A DNA stretch of 64,000 nucleotides, from the NCBI GenBank assembly GCA_937981665.1, contig CALJOJ010000021.1:62001-126000 (forward strand). Direction: 5' to 3'. A program made the position numbers and the translations under genes. How positions within the stretch are numbered: position 1 is the first letter of the stretch; every line of letters begins with the position of its first letter. This DNA is from an uncultured Rubritalea sp. (GTDB lineage Bacteria; Verrucomicrobiota; Verrucomicrobiia; Verrucomicrobiales; Akkermansiaceae). The notes below the pieces were generated by a model that saw only the letters and a list, made by a program, of their open reading frames with translations, was not told the DNA's origin and made no database searches. This document shows positions 28,177 through 38,091 of this stretch, in pieces.

Positions 28177-28214
28177 AAGTCTCCAGTTATTATTTAAAAC
28201 TGGAGACTTTTTTT
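28177..28214 (+). terminator. Intrinsic terminator inside the operon, after the binding-protein gene
   Basis: A perfect 12-bp stem (AAGTCTCCAGTT at 28177-28188 with AACTGGAGACTT at 28198-28209) closes a 9-nt loop and runs into seven T (28208-28214). It begins 12 nt after the binding-protein stop. The downstream genes follow on the same strand without another recognised promoter, so partial read-through is expected. Confidence 0.85.
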
Positions 28215-28253
28215 AGGTAATGAAGTATTACTAAATAATCAAAAATTAATACT

Positions 28254-29540
28254 GTGTCAGAAAACATAGAGAAAAGTAAAAAGCCAAAGGAACCTTGGTT
28301 TGTAATTGGCAAGAAGCTCAACAAACGTAGAAGTGCGCTCCTAACATGCTTCTCATTCTTACTTCCCTTTCTTCTCTGGTGTTTGGTAAGTTACACTCCT
28401 TTCATCTGGCATCCAGATGTTAAGTTAGATCTAGGCGGTGAATTTGGCTCCACTGTGTACACGGCAGGAGATCATGTCAGTAAAGACTATCTTCCTGATC
28501 TAGTCCAAGTGACCCAAGAAGAAAATTCTAAAATTCTCGAGGATAGAACTACTGGAAACATTTCTGGATCAAAACGAAGCAATCTGAAAAAGCTTCGTTT
28601 ACTCTCACCCCTATTAGTAAAAAACAATATCCTCAGCGAAGATCAATATGATGACGATCAAGAAATCTACATGGCATGGGGCAAAGTAGCAAATGAACCA
28701 TCTCTTCTGAAGATACGACCATTATCAGAAGGTAATCTAACTATCGTCCAAAATGGTTGGAACATACTCTCTAAATATTCTCCAACATATGATAAGGCAA
28801 ACTTCCCTTCCCAACCTCTGCTCAAACTACTTCCTCAAGGAGTGAGAGCAAACCCCATATTTCTTCCCGCTCCTCATGAAGTTATACAAACAGGCATTCG
28901 AGACTGGAAGGCTGAACCACCAGAGGGTAAACCTAGCATGTCAAATCGCTTTACCACCTCTATCCTGACCGTATTATATGGATTTTTAGCGGCTGCCGCT
29001 ATAGCCATTCCGCTTGGAATAATCGGTGGCACCTATGACTTCTTCGCCAAAATACTAGAACCCTTCTGGGACTTTTTCCGCTACATGCCTGCACCAGCTT
29101 TTGGAACTCTACTCGTTGCCATCCTAGGAGTCCACCAACAGCCAAAAGTTGCGCTAATCTTTATCGGAACTTTTCCTCACCTCTTATTGATGTTAACGAA
29201 AACTGTACGCATCGTAGATCTTCCTCTATTAGAGGCAGCTCAAACATTAGGAGCCAAAGGACCAACACTTCTTGGGAGAGTCGTAGTTCCAGCTAGTTTA
29301 CCTAATATATATAACGATCTTCGTATCGCGCTTGGTTGGGCTTGGACCTGGTTAGTTATTTCTGAATTGATCGGTGTAAAAGCTGGTCTAACCGAAGTGA
29401 TCGATACTCAAGGTGTACGCAGAAACTTCGATAGAGTTTACCCAGTCATCATCCTTATAGGTATCGTTGGTTTTCTAACAGACCAATTTCTCGCTTATCT
29501 AAAAACTAAACTTTTCCCATGGCAAACTCAGGAAAATTAA
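28254..29540 (+). CDS. ABC permease with large periplasmic insertion (guanidine/urea region)
   Basis: The start is a GTG at 28254. The 428 residues are much longer than the usual 250-270 for SsuC/TauC-type permeases. The first membrane helix (about 30-50) is followed by about 170 hydrophilic residues, and only then by the transmembrane core (about 230-420). The core keeps the EAA loop EAAQTLGAKGPTLLGRVVVPAS and GWAWTWLVISELIG. The insertion has no recognised domain and would sit in the periplasm, where it could meet the binding protein. The ATPase gene follows after 21 nt. Confidence 0.87.
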   Translation: MSENIEKSKKPKEPWFVIGKKLNKRRSALLTCFSFLLPFLLWCLVSYTPFIWHPDVKLDLGGEFGSTVYTAGDHVSKDYLPDLVQVTQEENSKILEDRTTGNISGSKRSNLKKLRLLSPLLVKNNILSEDQYDDDQEIYMAWGKVANEPSLLKIRPLSEGNLTIVQNGWNILSKYSPTYDKANFPSQPLLKLLPQGVRANPIFLPAPHEVIQTGIRDWKAEPPEGKPSMSNRFTTSILTVLYGFLAAAAIAIPLGIIGGTYDFFAKILEPFWDFFRYMPAPAFGTLLVAILGVHQQPKVALIFIGTFPHLLLMLTKTVRIVDLPLLEAAQTLGAKGPTLLGRVVVPASLPNIYNDLRIALGWAWTWLVISELIGVKAGLTEVIDTQGVRRNFDRVYPVIILIGIVGFLTDQFLAYLKTKLFPWQTQEN

Positions 29541-29561
29541 CATTTGCTTAACCGTTAGAAT

Positions 29562-30461
29562 ATGACCATGAAATCCATAGAACTCCCAGATTACAAGCAA
29601 CAGTCAGATGCCGTAAAAGAACGTTTCAATAAACTGAAACAACGCCCCGTAGAGCTTTCAACAGAAAACTTAGGTGTCACGTTTTCAGGAAAAAAAACTG
29701 TCGAAGCAATACGCGATGTTAATCTCTCAGTCTATAATCGTGAATTCTTATCTATCCTTGGAGCATCTGGTTGCGGAAAATCTACTCTCATACGCGTCCT
29801 CGCAGGATTTGAAACACCAACGAACGGTAGTGCTAAAATTCAAGGAAAAGAGATCCAAGGTCCAGGTCCAGATCGAGGTATGGTATTCCAATCTTACACG
29901 CTCTTTCCGTGGCTTACTGCTAAGAAAAATATCATGTTTGGACTAGAACTTCAACACGGCAGAAGCTCTATCGTTGAATCAGAAGCTATGCAGTGGTTAG
30001 ATTTTGTGGGTCTTACTAAATTTGCAGATTCATACCCACATCAGCTTTCTGGCGGAATGAAACAACGCGTCGCAATAGCCCGCGCTCTAGCGAGCAAGCC
30101 ACGCATCCTACTTATGGACGAGCCATTCGGAGCTCTAGACTCACAAACTAGAGCCCAGATGCAAAGCCACCTCATACAAATCTGGAAAAACATCGATATT
30201 ACCATCATTTTCATTACGCATGATATTGATGAAGCAGTTTACCTCTCGGACCGGATCATAGTGCTCGAACCAAACCCTAGTCGAATTGCTGAAATCATTG
30301 AGAATCCTGTGGCAAGACCTCGCTCACCTCAACAATTTCTAACACCAGAATTTCTCGCTGTAAAAAAACGTGTAGAAGATCTAATCCATCCTCGTCACGA
30401 TGATAAGGAAGAACAACTTCCTGTTTTCAAACTCACTCCAACTGGAAATGAAATAGAATAA
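29562..30461 (+). CDS. ABC ATPase of the guanidine/urea region transporter
   Basis: The 299-residue ATPase belongs to the nitrate/taurine (SsuB/TauB) type: Walker [11 protein letters not shown]-loop [11 protein letters not shown], signature [15 protein letters not shown], Walker [12 protein letters not shown] and switch [17 protein letters not shown]. It pairs with the permease 21 nt upstream. About 35 residues precede the first strand, and the C-terminal tail (from about 255) is short. It powers import of the compound captured by the binding protein. No Shine-Dalgarno sequence. Confidence 0.92.
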   Translation: MTMKSIELPDYKQQSDAVKERFNKLKQRPVELSTENLGVTFSGKKTVEAIRDVNLSVYNREFLSILGASGCGKSTLIRVLAGFETPTNGSAKIQGKEIQGPGPDRGMVFQSYTLFPWLTAKKNIMFGLELQHGRSSIVESEAMQWLDFVGLTKFADSYPHQLSGGMKQRVAIARALASKPRILLMDEPFGALDSQTRAQMQSHLIQIWKNIDITIIFITHDIDEAVYLSDRIIVLEPNPSRIAEIIENPVARPRSPQQFLTPEFLAVKKRVEDLIHPRHDDKEEQLPVFKLTPTGNEIE

Positions 30462-30480
30462 CCAATCTAACCATAAATAC

Positions 30481-30936
30481 ATGACCCCAACAACCGACGT
30501 TGAAACAAAAGTCAAACGAGTGAGTCTGTCGCTTTCTAACGAATCTTATGACACTCTCAATAGTTACATCAAAAAACGTGGATTCCAGAGCCGCTCACAA
30601 GCTATTTCTGAAATCATCCACCAGAGCAGCCTCGCTAGTCATGATCAATATGACAATGCAGTACTAGCTGGAACGATCACACTAGTTTACGATGAAGTTA
30701 AAACAGGGCTATTAGAAAAAATATTTAGAATTCAGCGTGAAAATGTGGACGAGGTCATCAGCTCACAGCACATCATGCTAGAAGATAATCATACGATGGA
30801 AGTCTTACTAGTTCAGGGACCAGCATCTAAACTACATAGCATCCGTGACCGATTATCTGCCTGTAAAGGCGTGCGCACTTGTAATCTAACACTCACTTCA
30901 ATTTTACTGCTACCGATCCATCATCGAGCAGAATAA
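30481..30936 (+). CDS. NikR-like ribbon-helix-helix regulator lacking most nickel ligands
   Basis: The 151 residues align with NikR end to end: a ribbon-helix-helix (VKRVSLSLSNESYDTLNSYI, RSQAISEII), then an ACT-like ligand domain (GTITLVYDEV through MEVLLVQGPASKL, GVRTCNLTLTS). Aligned with E. coli NikR, nickel ligand His87 is kept (His97), but His76 is Arg86, His89 is Met99 and Cys95 is Thr105. A NikR-type square-planar nickel site therefore cannot form. Placed between the transporter and the DUF1989 genes, it probably controls this operon in response to a different signal. Gap to the ATPase gene 19 nt. Confidence 0.87.
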   Translation: MTPTTDVETKVKRVSLSLSNESYDTLNSYIKKRGFQSRSQAISEIIHQSSLASHDQYDNAVLAGTITLVYDEVKTGLLEKIFRIQRENVDEVISSQHIMLEDNHTMEVLLVQGPASKLHSIRDRLSACKGVRTCNLTLTSILLLPIHHRAE

Positions 30937-30959
30937 TCCATTTATAAACACTCACTATC

Positions 30960-31682
30960 ATGTCCACACAATCACTATTTAAAGTCACACTCCACCCTGC
31001 TGGCATGTGGTCTCAGCGTATCAAGCGAGGTAAGACACTTCGTATCACTGACCTAGAAGGCGGCGCTAATGTCAGCATGCTTCTATATAATGCAGACCAG
31101 CCGTTAGAACGCTATAACATGCCTGACACACTTAAAGGCCAACATATTTTTCACCTATCTCATCCGTTCTGTATTCACTCAGACATGGGACATCTTTTTG
31201 CTAGCATAACGAAAGATACTGTAGGCTGGCATGATACGGTTTGCGGGTGTACCTCAAAAGAGCTCATTACTGAAAAATATGGAGAAAGCAATTTCCAATT
31301 AGCAAGCAATGACTTCTATCGTAACGGTCGTGAAAACTTTCTCATCGAACTTAATAAATGGGGACTGGGACTTAAAGACATGGTTCCCAATATCAATTTC
31401 TTTAGTAAAGTAGTGACTGATGAAGTGGGCAATCTTGAATTTGTGAAAAACAACTCTAAAGCCGGCGACCTCATTGAACTTCGTTTCGAGATGGACACCA
31501 TCGTAATTCTTAATACCTGTCCACACCCGCTCGACACTTCAGACACCTATAATCCTAAAAAAGTAACGCTCGAAGTCTTTGATGCTCCAATCGTTGCAAA
31601 GGATGATGCTTGCCGCACTTCTCGACCAGAGAACGAGCGTGCCTTCCAGCATACTGAAAATTATTACCTTCTTAATTCTTAA
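30960..31682 (+). CDS. DUF1989 protein UAAP1 (carboxyguanidine deiminase subunit)
   Basis: The 240-residue protein is the UAAP1-type 'urea carboxylase-associated' DUF1989 member, with [61 protein letters not shown] and the C-terminal [19 protein letters not shown]. Work on other bacteria showed that UAAP1 and UAAP2 together form carboxyguanidine deiminase (CgdAB), which turns carboxyguanidine into allophanate plus ammonia. Conserved Cys and His in the GWHDT..C segment are candidates for metal binding. Its paralogue follows after 17 nt. Which of CgdA or CgdB it is I cannot say from sequence. Confidence 0.88.
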   Translation: MSTQSLFKVTLHPAGMWSQRIKRGKTLRITDLEGGANVSMLLYNADQPLERYNMPDTLKGQHIFHLSHPFCIHSDMGHLFASITKDTVGWHDTVCGCTSKELITEKYGESNFQLASNDFYRNGRENFLIELNKWGLGLKDMVPNINFFSKVVTDEVGNLEFVKNNSKAGDLIELRFEMDTIVILNTCPHPLDTSDTYNPKKVTLEVFDAPIVAKDDACRTSRPENERAFQHTENYYLLNS

Positions 31683-31699
31683 TCTAACAAATTTACTCA

Positions 31700-32332
31700 A
31701 TGACGGAATCTTCAAAAAACACCGCTTCAGCCAGCTATAACAAAGTTATCCTAGCCGGCGATCACTGGATGCATGAAATAAAGAAGGGACAAACCTTTCG
31801 CATTCTAGATCTAGAAGGTAATCAAGCAGCAGACACTCTCTTCTACTGTGCTAAGGACACTGCAGATCGCTACAGTGCTAGCGATACCATCCAGCAGCAA
31901 AGAAATATTTACATCACAACAGGCACAACGCTCTATAGTAATCAGGGCAATCCACTTCTTACTGTAACTGCTGACACCTGTGGTCGTCACGACACTCTTG
32001 GTGGTGCATGCTCACGCGAATCTAACATCATGCGCTACGCCTTTGAAAAGGAACATATGCATGCATGCCGTGATAGTTTCCTCTGTGGAGTCACCGAATG
32101 GGATAATGATATGGGTAAGCGAGACATTACCTGTAACATCAACTTCTTCATGAATGTCCCTGTAACTCCGGAAGGTAAGCTCACCTTTGAAGATGGCATT
32201 TCGGCTCCTGGAAGATACGTAGAAATGGTCGCAGAAAAAGACGTTATTGCTCTCATTTCAAACTGCCCGCAGCTCAATAATCCATGTAACGGATACAATC
32301 CTACTCCAGTCCAAGTCTTAATCTGGGATTAA
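31700..32332 (+). CDS. DUF1989 protein UAAP2 (carboxyguanidine deiminase subunit)
   Basis: This 210-residue paralogue of the preceding protein has the UAAP2 hallmarks: [71 protein letters not shown] and [19 protein letters not shown]. The two share the layout 'LEG - HDT - NINFF - P' and so probably form a heteromer. In the known pathway the complex deiminates carboxyguanidine made by the neighbouring carboxylase. The carboxylase gene starts 24 nt downstream. Confidence 0.9.
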   Translation: MTESSKNTASASYNKVILAGDHWMHEIKKGQTFRILDLEGNQAADTLFYCAKDTADRYSASDTIQQQRNIYITTGTTLYSNQGNPLLTVTADTCGRHDTLGGACSRESNIMRYAFEKEHMHACRDSFLCGVTEWDNDMGKRDITCNINFFMNVPVTPEGKLTFEDGISAPGRYVEMVAEKDVIALISNCPQLNNPCNGYNPTPVQVLIWD

Positions 32333-32356
32333 GTCTACTCATCTAACAAAATCAAT

Positions 32357-35300
32357 ATGTTTACTAAAGTACTTATCGCAAACCGTGGCGCTATAAGCTG
32401 CAGAATCCAGCGCACACTAAATAAGCTAGGCATTTCTTCAGTAGCCATTTACTCAGATGCAGACAAGAACTCACCACATGCTCTAAAAGCTGATGAGGCC
32501 ATCCACCTTCCAGGGAATGCGCCACAGAAAACGTACCTCGATGCAGAATACATCCTCCAAGAAGCGGTCAAACTTGGAGTCGAGGCCATCCACCCAGGAT
32601 ACGGATTCCTCAGTGAAAATGCTGGCTTTGCTCAACTCTGCGCAGACCACAAAATCACCTTTCTAGGCCCCACTCCAGATCAGCTGGAAACATGTGGCCT
32701 AAAACATCTTTGTAGAGAAATAGCTCGTGAAAATGGCGTCCCTCTTCTCGAGGGAAGTCCACTCCTAACATCTAGTGAACAAGCTCTAAAACTAGCCAAA
32801 GAAATCGGATTTCCTGTCATTATTAAATCATCTGCTGGAGGTGGCGGTATTGGCATGCAAGTAGCAAATAACGAAACGGAAGTAGCAGATAAATTTGATC
32901 AAGTTATTCGACTATCTCAGTCTAACTTCGCAGACTCTAGTGTCTTTTTAGAGAAATATATCGAGTGCGCTCGCCACATTGAAGTGCAAGTTTTCGGAGA
33001 TGGTAAAGGTAACATCCTCAGCCTTGGTGAGCGTGACTGCTCTACTCAGAGACGTAACCAAAAAGTCATCGAGGAGACTCCAGCACCAGGGCTAACAGAT
33101 GAGGAACGAGCTCAACTTAGTAAAGCGGCTCTAAACATAGCTAAGTCAGTCAACTACCAATCTGCAGGAACTGTCGAGTTCCTTTGGGATGATATTGATA
33201 GAAAATTTTACTTCCTAGAAGTCAATGCACGCCTCCAAGTAGAACACGGCGTCACTGAAGAGGTCTGGGGGATTGACCTCGTGGAATGGATGATAAGACT
33301 GGGAGCAGGCGAGCTACCAGATCTTACTACTTTGAATCCTCAACCCCAAGGACATGCTATGCAGGTCCGCGTCTATGCCGAAGATCCTAAAAAAGACTTT
33401 CAGCCAAGCACTGGATTCATTAATCATTTCAGCCCTCCTTCCTCCGAAATATGTCGCTGTGACACATGGCTCCAGTCTGGCTCTGAAGTCTCTTCATACT
33501 ATGACCCGATGCTTGCAAAAATCATCGTTCATAAAGATGACCGAGAATCCGCTAGAATGTCTTTACTCTCTGCCGTCACAGAAACAGAGATCTACGGGAT
33601 CGAATCAAACCTCCGATTTCTAGAGGCCACTTTACAATCTGAAAATTTCACATCAGGAACGGTTCACACCAGATTTCTCAATGATTTTGAATACGAAGAC
33701 AAGCGTATTGAAATTATCAATCCTGGATTAGAAACCACTATCCAAGACTACCCTGGAAGACTAGGTATGTGGGATGTGGGAGTTCCACCCTCAGGTCCCT
33801 TTGATAACTTACACTTCAGACTAGCTAACCTATTGCTAGGAAACTCAGACACAGAAGCTGGGCTGGAATGCTCAGTAAAAGGAGCCACGCTTCGTTTCGG
33901 ATGTGATACCAAAATCTCTATTGCAGGTGCCGACATGTCCCCTACTATCAATGATCATCCTGTGGCTAATCATTGCGTCATAGCCATAAAATCCGGAGAC
34001 ACACTAAAGCTAGGTCTCGCTAAATCTGCTGGCCAGCGATGCTACATCGCCTTCCAAGGCGGCTTAGATATAGCTAGTTATTTAGGTAGTAAATCCACCT
34101 TCAAGTTAGGCAAATTTGGTGGCCATGCAGGTCGTCCATTACAAGTTGGTGATATTTTACAAATCAATGAGCACAACAAGGAAAAAGGTACTAAAGAACT
34201 TAGTAAATTAAATGAAAACCTCATTCCTAAATTAAGTAATCAATGGAAAATCCATGTCCTTTACGGACCTCACGCTGCACCTGAGTTCTTTACTGAAAAA
34301 GACATTGAAACGTTCTTCTCCAGTAACTGGGAAATCCACTACAACTCAGATAGAACTGGCATCAGACTGATCGGGCCAAAGCCAGAATGGGCTCGCTCTG
34401 ACGGCGGTGAAGCTGGACTACATCCATCAAACATTCATGACAATGCATACACTGTTGGCTCTATAGATTTCACTGGCGACATGCCCATCATTCTAGGACC
34501 TGATGGACCTAGCCTAGGTGGCTTCGTCTGTCCCGCAGTGGTCGCAAAAGCTGATCTCTGGAAATGTGGTCAACTCAAAGCAGGCGACACCATTCGTTTT
34601 GTAAACATTTCTAACAGCACTGCTGAGCAAATGCTCAAGGACCAAGAAAGCTTAATAAAAAAACTACCTAACACAGGTGAACTCTCCAAGACTATAGAAG
34701 CGGAACCATTAACAAATCCTATCATTAAAGAAGCTCAATCAGATACTGATCCTTCTACTCCAAAAACAACTTATAGGCAAAGCGGTGACGGTGTCATCCT
34801 TGTAGAATTTGGTGACATAGAGCTGGACCTTGATCTTCGTTTCCGCGCTCAAGCTCTCTACCAATCCTTAGTTGATAGACCATTTAAGGGACTGTTAGAA
34901 TTAGTCCCTGGGATCAGGTCCTTACAAATCCAGTTCGACCCACTACTTATCAATCTTACAACTGTATTTGAAGAACTCTCCACCCGTGAAGATTCCTTAC
35001 CTCCAATCGAGGAGATGGAATTCCCCAGCAGAATCATTCATCTTCCCCTTTCATGGGATGACCCAAGCACGCAGCTTGCGATTGAAAAATACATGCAAAT
35101 CGTTCGTGCTGATGCACCGTGGTGCCCATCTAACATTGAATTTATCCGTAGGATCAATGGACTAGAATCTATTGAAAAAGTTAAGGAAATAGTCTTCGAC
35201 GCTAGTTATTTTGTACTTGGACTTGGTGATGTATATTTAGGTGCTCCAGTGGCAACTCCACTCGACCCACGACACCGTCTAGTCACCACGAAGTATAATC

Positions 35301-35986
35301 CTGCCCGCACATGGACACCTGAAAATGCCGTTGGAATCGGTGGTGCATACATGTGCATCTACGGCATGGAAGGCCCTGGTGGATATCAGTTTGTTGGTAG
35401 AACTATTCCGATTTGGAATCGTTATAACAAAACCGAGCAATTCACCAAACCCTGGTTGCTAAGATTCTTTGATCAGATACGCTGGTTCCCTGTCTCCGAA
35501 GAAGAACTAATAGAAAATCGCGCGCAATTCCTCTCAGGGAAATATAAAATCAAAATCGAAGAGACTACTTTCAGAGTCAAAGACTACCACAAATTCTTGA
35601 AAAAAAATGATAAAAGCATCCAAGCATTTAAGTCCACTCAGCAACAAGCCTACGAAGAAGAACGAGCAGAATGGGAGCGCACAGGAGCCATGAACTTCTC
35701 TGCTATCGAGACCAGTGGATTAGAAGAAAAAGACAGTATCCTCATTCCTGAATCAGAAGAAGAAGTCCTAGCTCCAATAACAGGTAGTCTATGGAAAATT
35801 TTAGTAACGCCAGGTGAGAAAGTAGAGAAAGATCAAACACTCTTAATCATCGAAAGTATGAAAACTGAATTTCCAGTAACAGCTACATCAGTGGGAACCT
35901 GTATGAATATTTTCACGGAAGAAGGAGCCTCTGTCAAAGCAGGAGACATCCTCGCTTCCATACAACCAGAATCACTTACAAATTAG
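32357..35986 (+). CDS. Biotin-dependent guanidine/urea carboxylase
   Basis: The 1209-residue multidomain enzyme has a biotin carboxylase at about 1-450 (KVLIANRGAI, GGGGIGMQVA, GERDCSTQRRNQKVIEETPAP, EVNARLQVEHGVTE). KipA/KipI-like carboxyltransferase domains follow at about 455-780 (GLETTIQDYPGR) and 800-1020 (GDGVILVEFGD, LVPGIRSLQIQFDP). A C-terminal carrier domain has the biotin site ESMK (Lys1169). Unlike yeast DUR1,2 it lacks the amidolyase part, encoded by the next gene. Because it travels with UAAP1/UAAP2, guanidine is the likelier substrate than urea: guanidine + HCO3- + ATP gives carboxyguanidine. Its biotin would come from BirA upstream. Confidence 0.92.
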   Translation: MFTKVLIANRGAISCRIQRTLNKLGISSVAIYSDADKNSPHALKADEAIHLPGNAPQKTYLDAEYILQEAVKLGVEAIHPGYGFLSENAGFAQLCADHKITFLGPTPDQLETCGLKHLCREIARENGVPLLEGSPLLTSSEQALKLAKEIGFPVIIKSSAGGGGIGMQVANNETEVADKFDQVIRLSQSNFADSSVFLEKYIECARHIEVQVFGDGKGNILSLGERDCSTQRRNQKVIEETPAPGLTDEERAQLSKAALNIAKSVNYQSAGTVEFLWDDIDRKFYFLEVNARLQVEHGVTEEVWGIDLVEWMIRLGAGELPDLTTLNPQPQGHAMQVRVYAEDPKKDFQPSTGFINHFSPPSSEICRCDTWLQSGSEVSSYYDPMLAKIIVHKDDRESARMSLLSAVTETEIYGIESNLRFLEATLQSENFTSGTVHTRFLNDFEYEDKRIEIINPGLETTIQDYPGRLGMWDVGVPPSGPFDNLHFRLANLLLGNSDTEAGLECSVKGATLRFGCDTKISIAGADMSPTINDHPVANHCVIAIKSGDTLKLGLAKSAGQRCYIAFQGGLDIASYLGSKSTFKLGKFGGHAGRPLQVGDILQINEHNKEKGTKELSKLNENLIPKLSNQWKIHVLYGPHAAPEFFTEKDIETFFSSNWEIHYNSDRTGIRLIGPKPEWARSDGGEAGLHPSNIHDNAYTVGSIDFTGDMPIILGPDGPSLGGFVCPAVVAKADLWKCGQLKAGDTIRFVNISNSTAEQMLKDQESLIKKLPNTGELSKTIEAEPLTNPIIKEAQSDTDPSTPKTTYRQSGDGVILVEFGDIELDLDLRFRAQALYQSLVDRPFKGLLELVPGIRSLQIQFDPLLINLTTVFEELSTREDSLPPIEEMEFPSRIIHLPLSWDDPSTQLAIEKYMQIVRADAPWCPSNIEFIRRINGLESIEKVKEIVFDASYFVLGLGDVYLGAPVATPLDPRHRLVTTKYNPARTWTPENAVGIGGAYMCIYGMEGPGGYQFVGRTIPIWNRYNKTEQFTKPWLLRFFDQIRWFPVSEEELIENRAQFLSGKYKIKIEETTFRVKDYHKFLKKNDKSIQAFKSTQQQAYEEERAEWERTGAMNFSAIETSGLEEKDSILIPESEEEVLAPITGSLWKILVTPGEKVEKDQTLLIIESMKTEFPVTATSVGTCMNIFTEEGASVKAGDILASIQPESLTN

Positions 35987-35998
35987 AGATATTTTCTC

Positions 35999-37849
35999 AT
36001 GATAACACTTCCAGATTTATCCATCACCACACTCTCTGAAGCCTACGCCAGCGGCACGCTCACGCCATCTGAACTAGTAAGATCTCTACATGAGAAAATT
36101 TCTAACGTCGAAACTGAATCGGAAAATAATTCATCATCTATATGGATTCACCGCCTATCAGAAAAAGAACTTCTCGATCACGCTAAGAGACTAGATAGTC
36201 TCAATGCTAGCACTCTTCCACTCTACGGCATTCCTTTTGCAATCAAAGATAATATCGATCTAGAAAATTCTCCAACAACAGCAGCTTGCCCAGACTTCAA
36301 ATACTTTGCCAACGAGTCTGCATACGTCGTGCAACAACTTATCAATGCTGGTGCTATCCCTATAGGGAAAACCAATATGGATCAATTTGCTACAGGGCTA
36401 GTCGGTGTCAGATCACCTTATGGCACTCCTGATAATGCATGCTCACCAAAATTTATACCAGGTGGTTCCAGCTCAGGATCAGCTTTAGCTGTAGCTAGAG
36501 ACCTAGTAACATTCTCACTTGGGACAGACACCGCTGGCTCAGGAAGAGTCCCAGCTTCACTAAATAACATCGTAGGGATCAAACCAACAAAAGGGCTACT
36601 AAGTTGTACAGGTGTCGTCCCTGCATGCAAGTCTCTAGACTGCGTATCTATCTTCACCAAGTCAGCCAAAGATGCTGAATCCGTTCTACAGATAGCTGCC
36701 TCTTTTGACCCAGCTGACCCTTATGCAGTAGAAAATAAAGCACTCACTGAAGCATCTCCTCTCCGAAGCTATCTATCTTCAGAGAATGAGTCATTCTCCT
36801 TCGGTGTCCCTCATAAGTCACAACTAAACTTCTTTGGAAATCAAGAAGCTGAAACTTTATTTTCTCAATCGCTCCACAAACTAGAAGATATGGGGGGGAA
36901 AAGAGTCGAGATTGATTTTTCTCCCTTTCTCGCAGCTGCCAGTTTACTTTACGAAGGTCCATGGGTAGCTGAGCGCTTCGTTGCCACGGAAAACATCCTT
37001 AAGCAGAGCCCTGAATCTTTTCACCCTATTACTCAAAAAATAATTTCAGGTGGTGAACATCTAACAGCCGCTTCTGCCTTTAAAGCAGAGTATAAGCTAA
37101 AAGCACTTAAACGCTTATCTGACGACATTTTAAAGCAACTAGACTTCATCATAACACCCACAAATGGAACAATCTACACCAAAGAAGAAGTGGCGGAAAA
37201 TCCTATCGAGCTAAACTCAAACCTTGGCTATTACACGAACTTTATGAACCTGCTAGACTTCTCGGCTGTCGCCTTCCCTGCTGGTTTCTATAAGAATAAC
37301 ATGCCCTTTGGCGTCACAGCCTTTGCACCCGCCTTCCACGACCATAAATTAATCGACCTCGCAGATCAGTTCCAAGCCTATTTACCCATCATCACAAAGA
37401 AACCCTTTCCCGAGATCACACCAGATAACATTCCAGACGGATGGAATCCCGTCGTAGTCTGTGGAGCTCATCTAGAAGGACTTGCCCTCAATTGGCAGCT
37501 AACTCAAAGAAATGCTAAACTTTGGAAAAAAACAGAGACCGCACCGCTCTACAACTTCTATGCACTTCCTCCTATTGGAGACAAGATCCCACCTCGACCA
37601 GGTGTACTCCGAGTCGCTGAAGATGACAGCAGTGCTATATCGATAAAAGTAGAAGTATGGCTCATCCCGACAGAGAACTTCGGCAGCTTCGTTTCTAACA
37701 TCCCCGCACCTCTAGGTATCGGTAAAGTACTACTTAAAGATGGCAACAATTACCCAGGTTTCATTTGCGAACCCTATGCCCTAGATGATCCTACAGTGAA
37801 GAACATCTCACAGCTAGCAGACTGGAGAAAATTCATCTCAGAGAAATAG
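35999..37849 (+). CDS. atzF: Allophanate hydrolase
   Basis: The 616-residue enzyme has an amidase-signature domain with the Ser-cisSer-Lys triad: Lys83 in PFAIKDNID, a cis-Ser in GGSSSGSALAVA (157-159) and nucleophile Ser181 in GTDTAGSGRVPAS. A C-terminal AtzF-type domain of about 130 residues follows (YNFYALPPIGDKIPPRPG, IPAPLGIGKVLLKDG), which in this family handles the decarboxylated intermediate. It hydrolyses allophanate to 2 NH3 and 2 CO2. It is the last gene of the operon, 12 nt after the carboxylase, and completes the route from guanidine to ammonia. Confidence 0.93.
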   Translation: MITLPDLSITTLSEAYASGTLTPSELVRSLHEKISNVETESENNSSSIWIHRLSEKELLDHAKRLDSLNASTLPLYGIPFAIKDNIDLENSPTTAACPDFKYFANESAYVVQQLINAGAIPIGKTNMDQFATGLVGVRSPYGTPDNACSPKFIPGGSSSGSALAVARDLVTFSLGTDTAGSGRVPASLNNIVGIKPTKGLLSCTGVVPACKSLDCVSIFTKSAKDAESVLQIAASFDPADPYAVENKALTEASPLRSYLSSENESFSFGVPHKSQLNFFGNQEAETLFSQSLHKLEDMGGKRVEIDFSPFLAAASLLYEGPWVAERFVATENILKQSPESFHPITQKIISGGEHLTAASAFKAEYKLKALKRLSDDILKQLDFIITPTNGTIYTKEEVAENPIELNSNLGYYTNFMNLLDFSAVAFPAGFYKNNMPFGVTAFAPAFHDHKLIDLADQFQAYLPIITKKPFPEITPDNIPDGWNPVVVCGAHLEGLALNWQLTQRNAKLWKKTETAPLYNFYALPPIGDKIPPRPGVLRVAEDDSSAISIKVEVWLIPTENFGSFVSNIPAPLGIGKVLLKDGNNYPGFICEPYALDDPTVKNISQLADWRKFISEK

Positions 37850-37949
37850 CACCACAAAATCTGACTGATGGGTATTGTTTAACTAATAGTGGTAAATTTT
37901 CTATTATTCGTTCTAACATAGGCTAACGCTCGCTTGCGGCTATAGCTCT

Positions 37950-37989
37950 AGCCTCTGTGTCAGGCACACAGCCATCTATAGAAGAGGCT
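37950..37989 (+). other. Hairpin downstream of the guanidine operon
   Basis: AGCCTCT (37950-37956) pairs with AGAGGCT (37983-37989), with a smaller CTGTGT/ACACAG stem nested inside. It lies about 100 nt after the allophanate hydrolase stop, in a 242-bp gap before the next gene. No U-run follows, so it may be a 3'-end or leader structure rather than an intrinsic terminator. Confidence 0.35.
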
Positions 37990-38091
37990 TCACTTCATTG
38001 CTGACTATTTTTCTCTTCTAAAATGCCAGTCTTTGGATACTATTAATAATCGCTTACTACTAATAATCCTAATCTCTATTCAAACACCCTC

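Noticed and set aside
32357-35986. Reading the carboxylase simply as urea carboxylase
   Set aside because: Family annotation would allow it, but the UAAP1/UAAP2 genes adjacent point to guanidine; both names are kept because the substrate cannot be proven from sequence.
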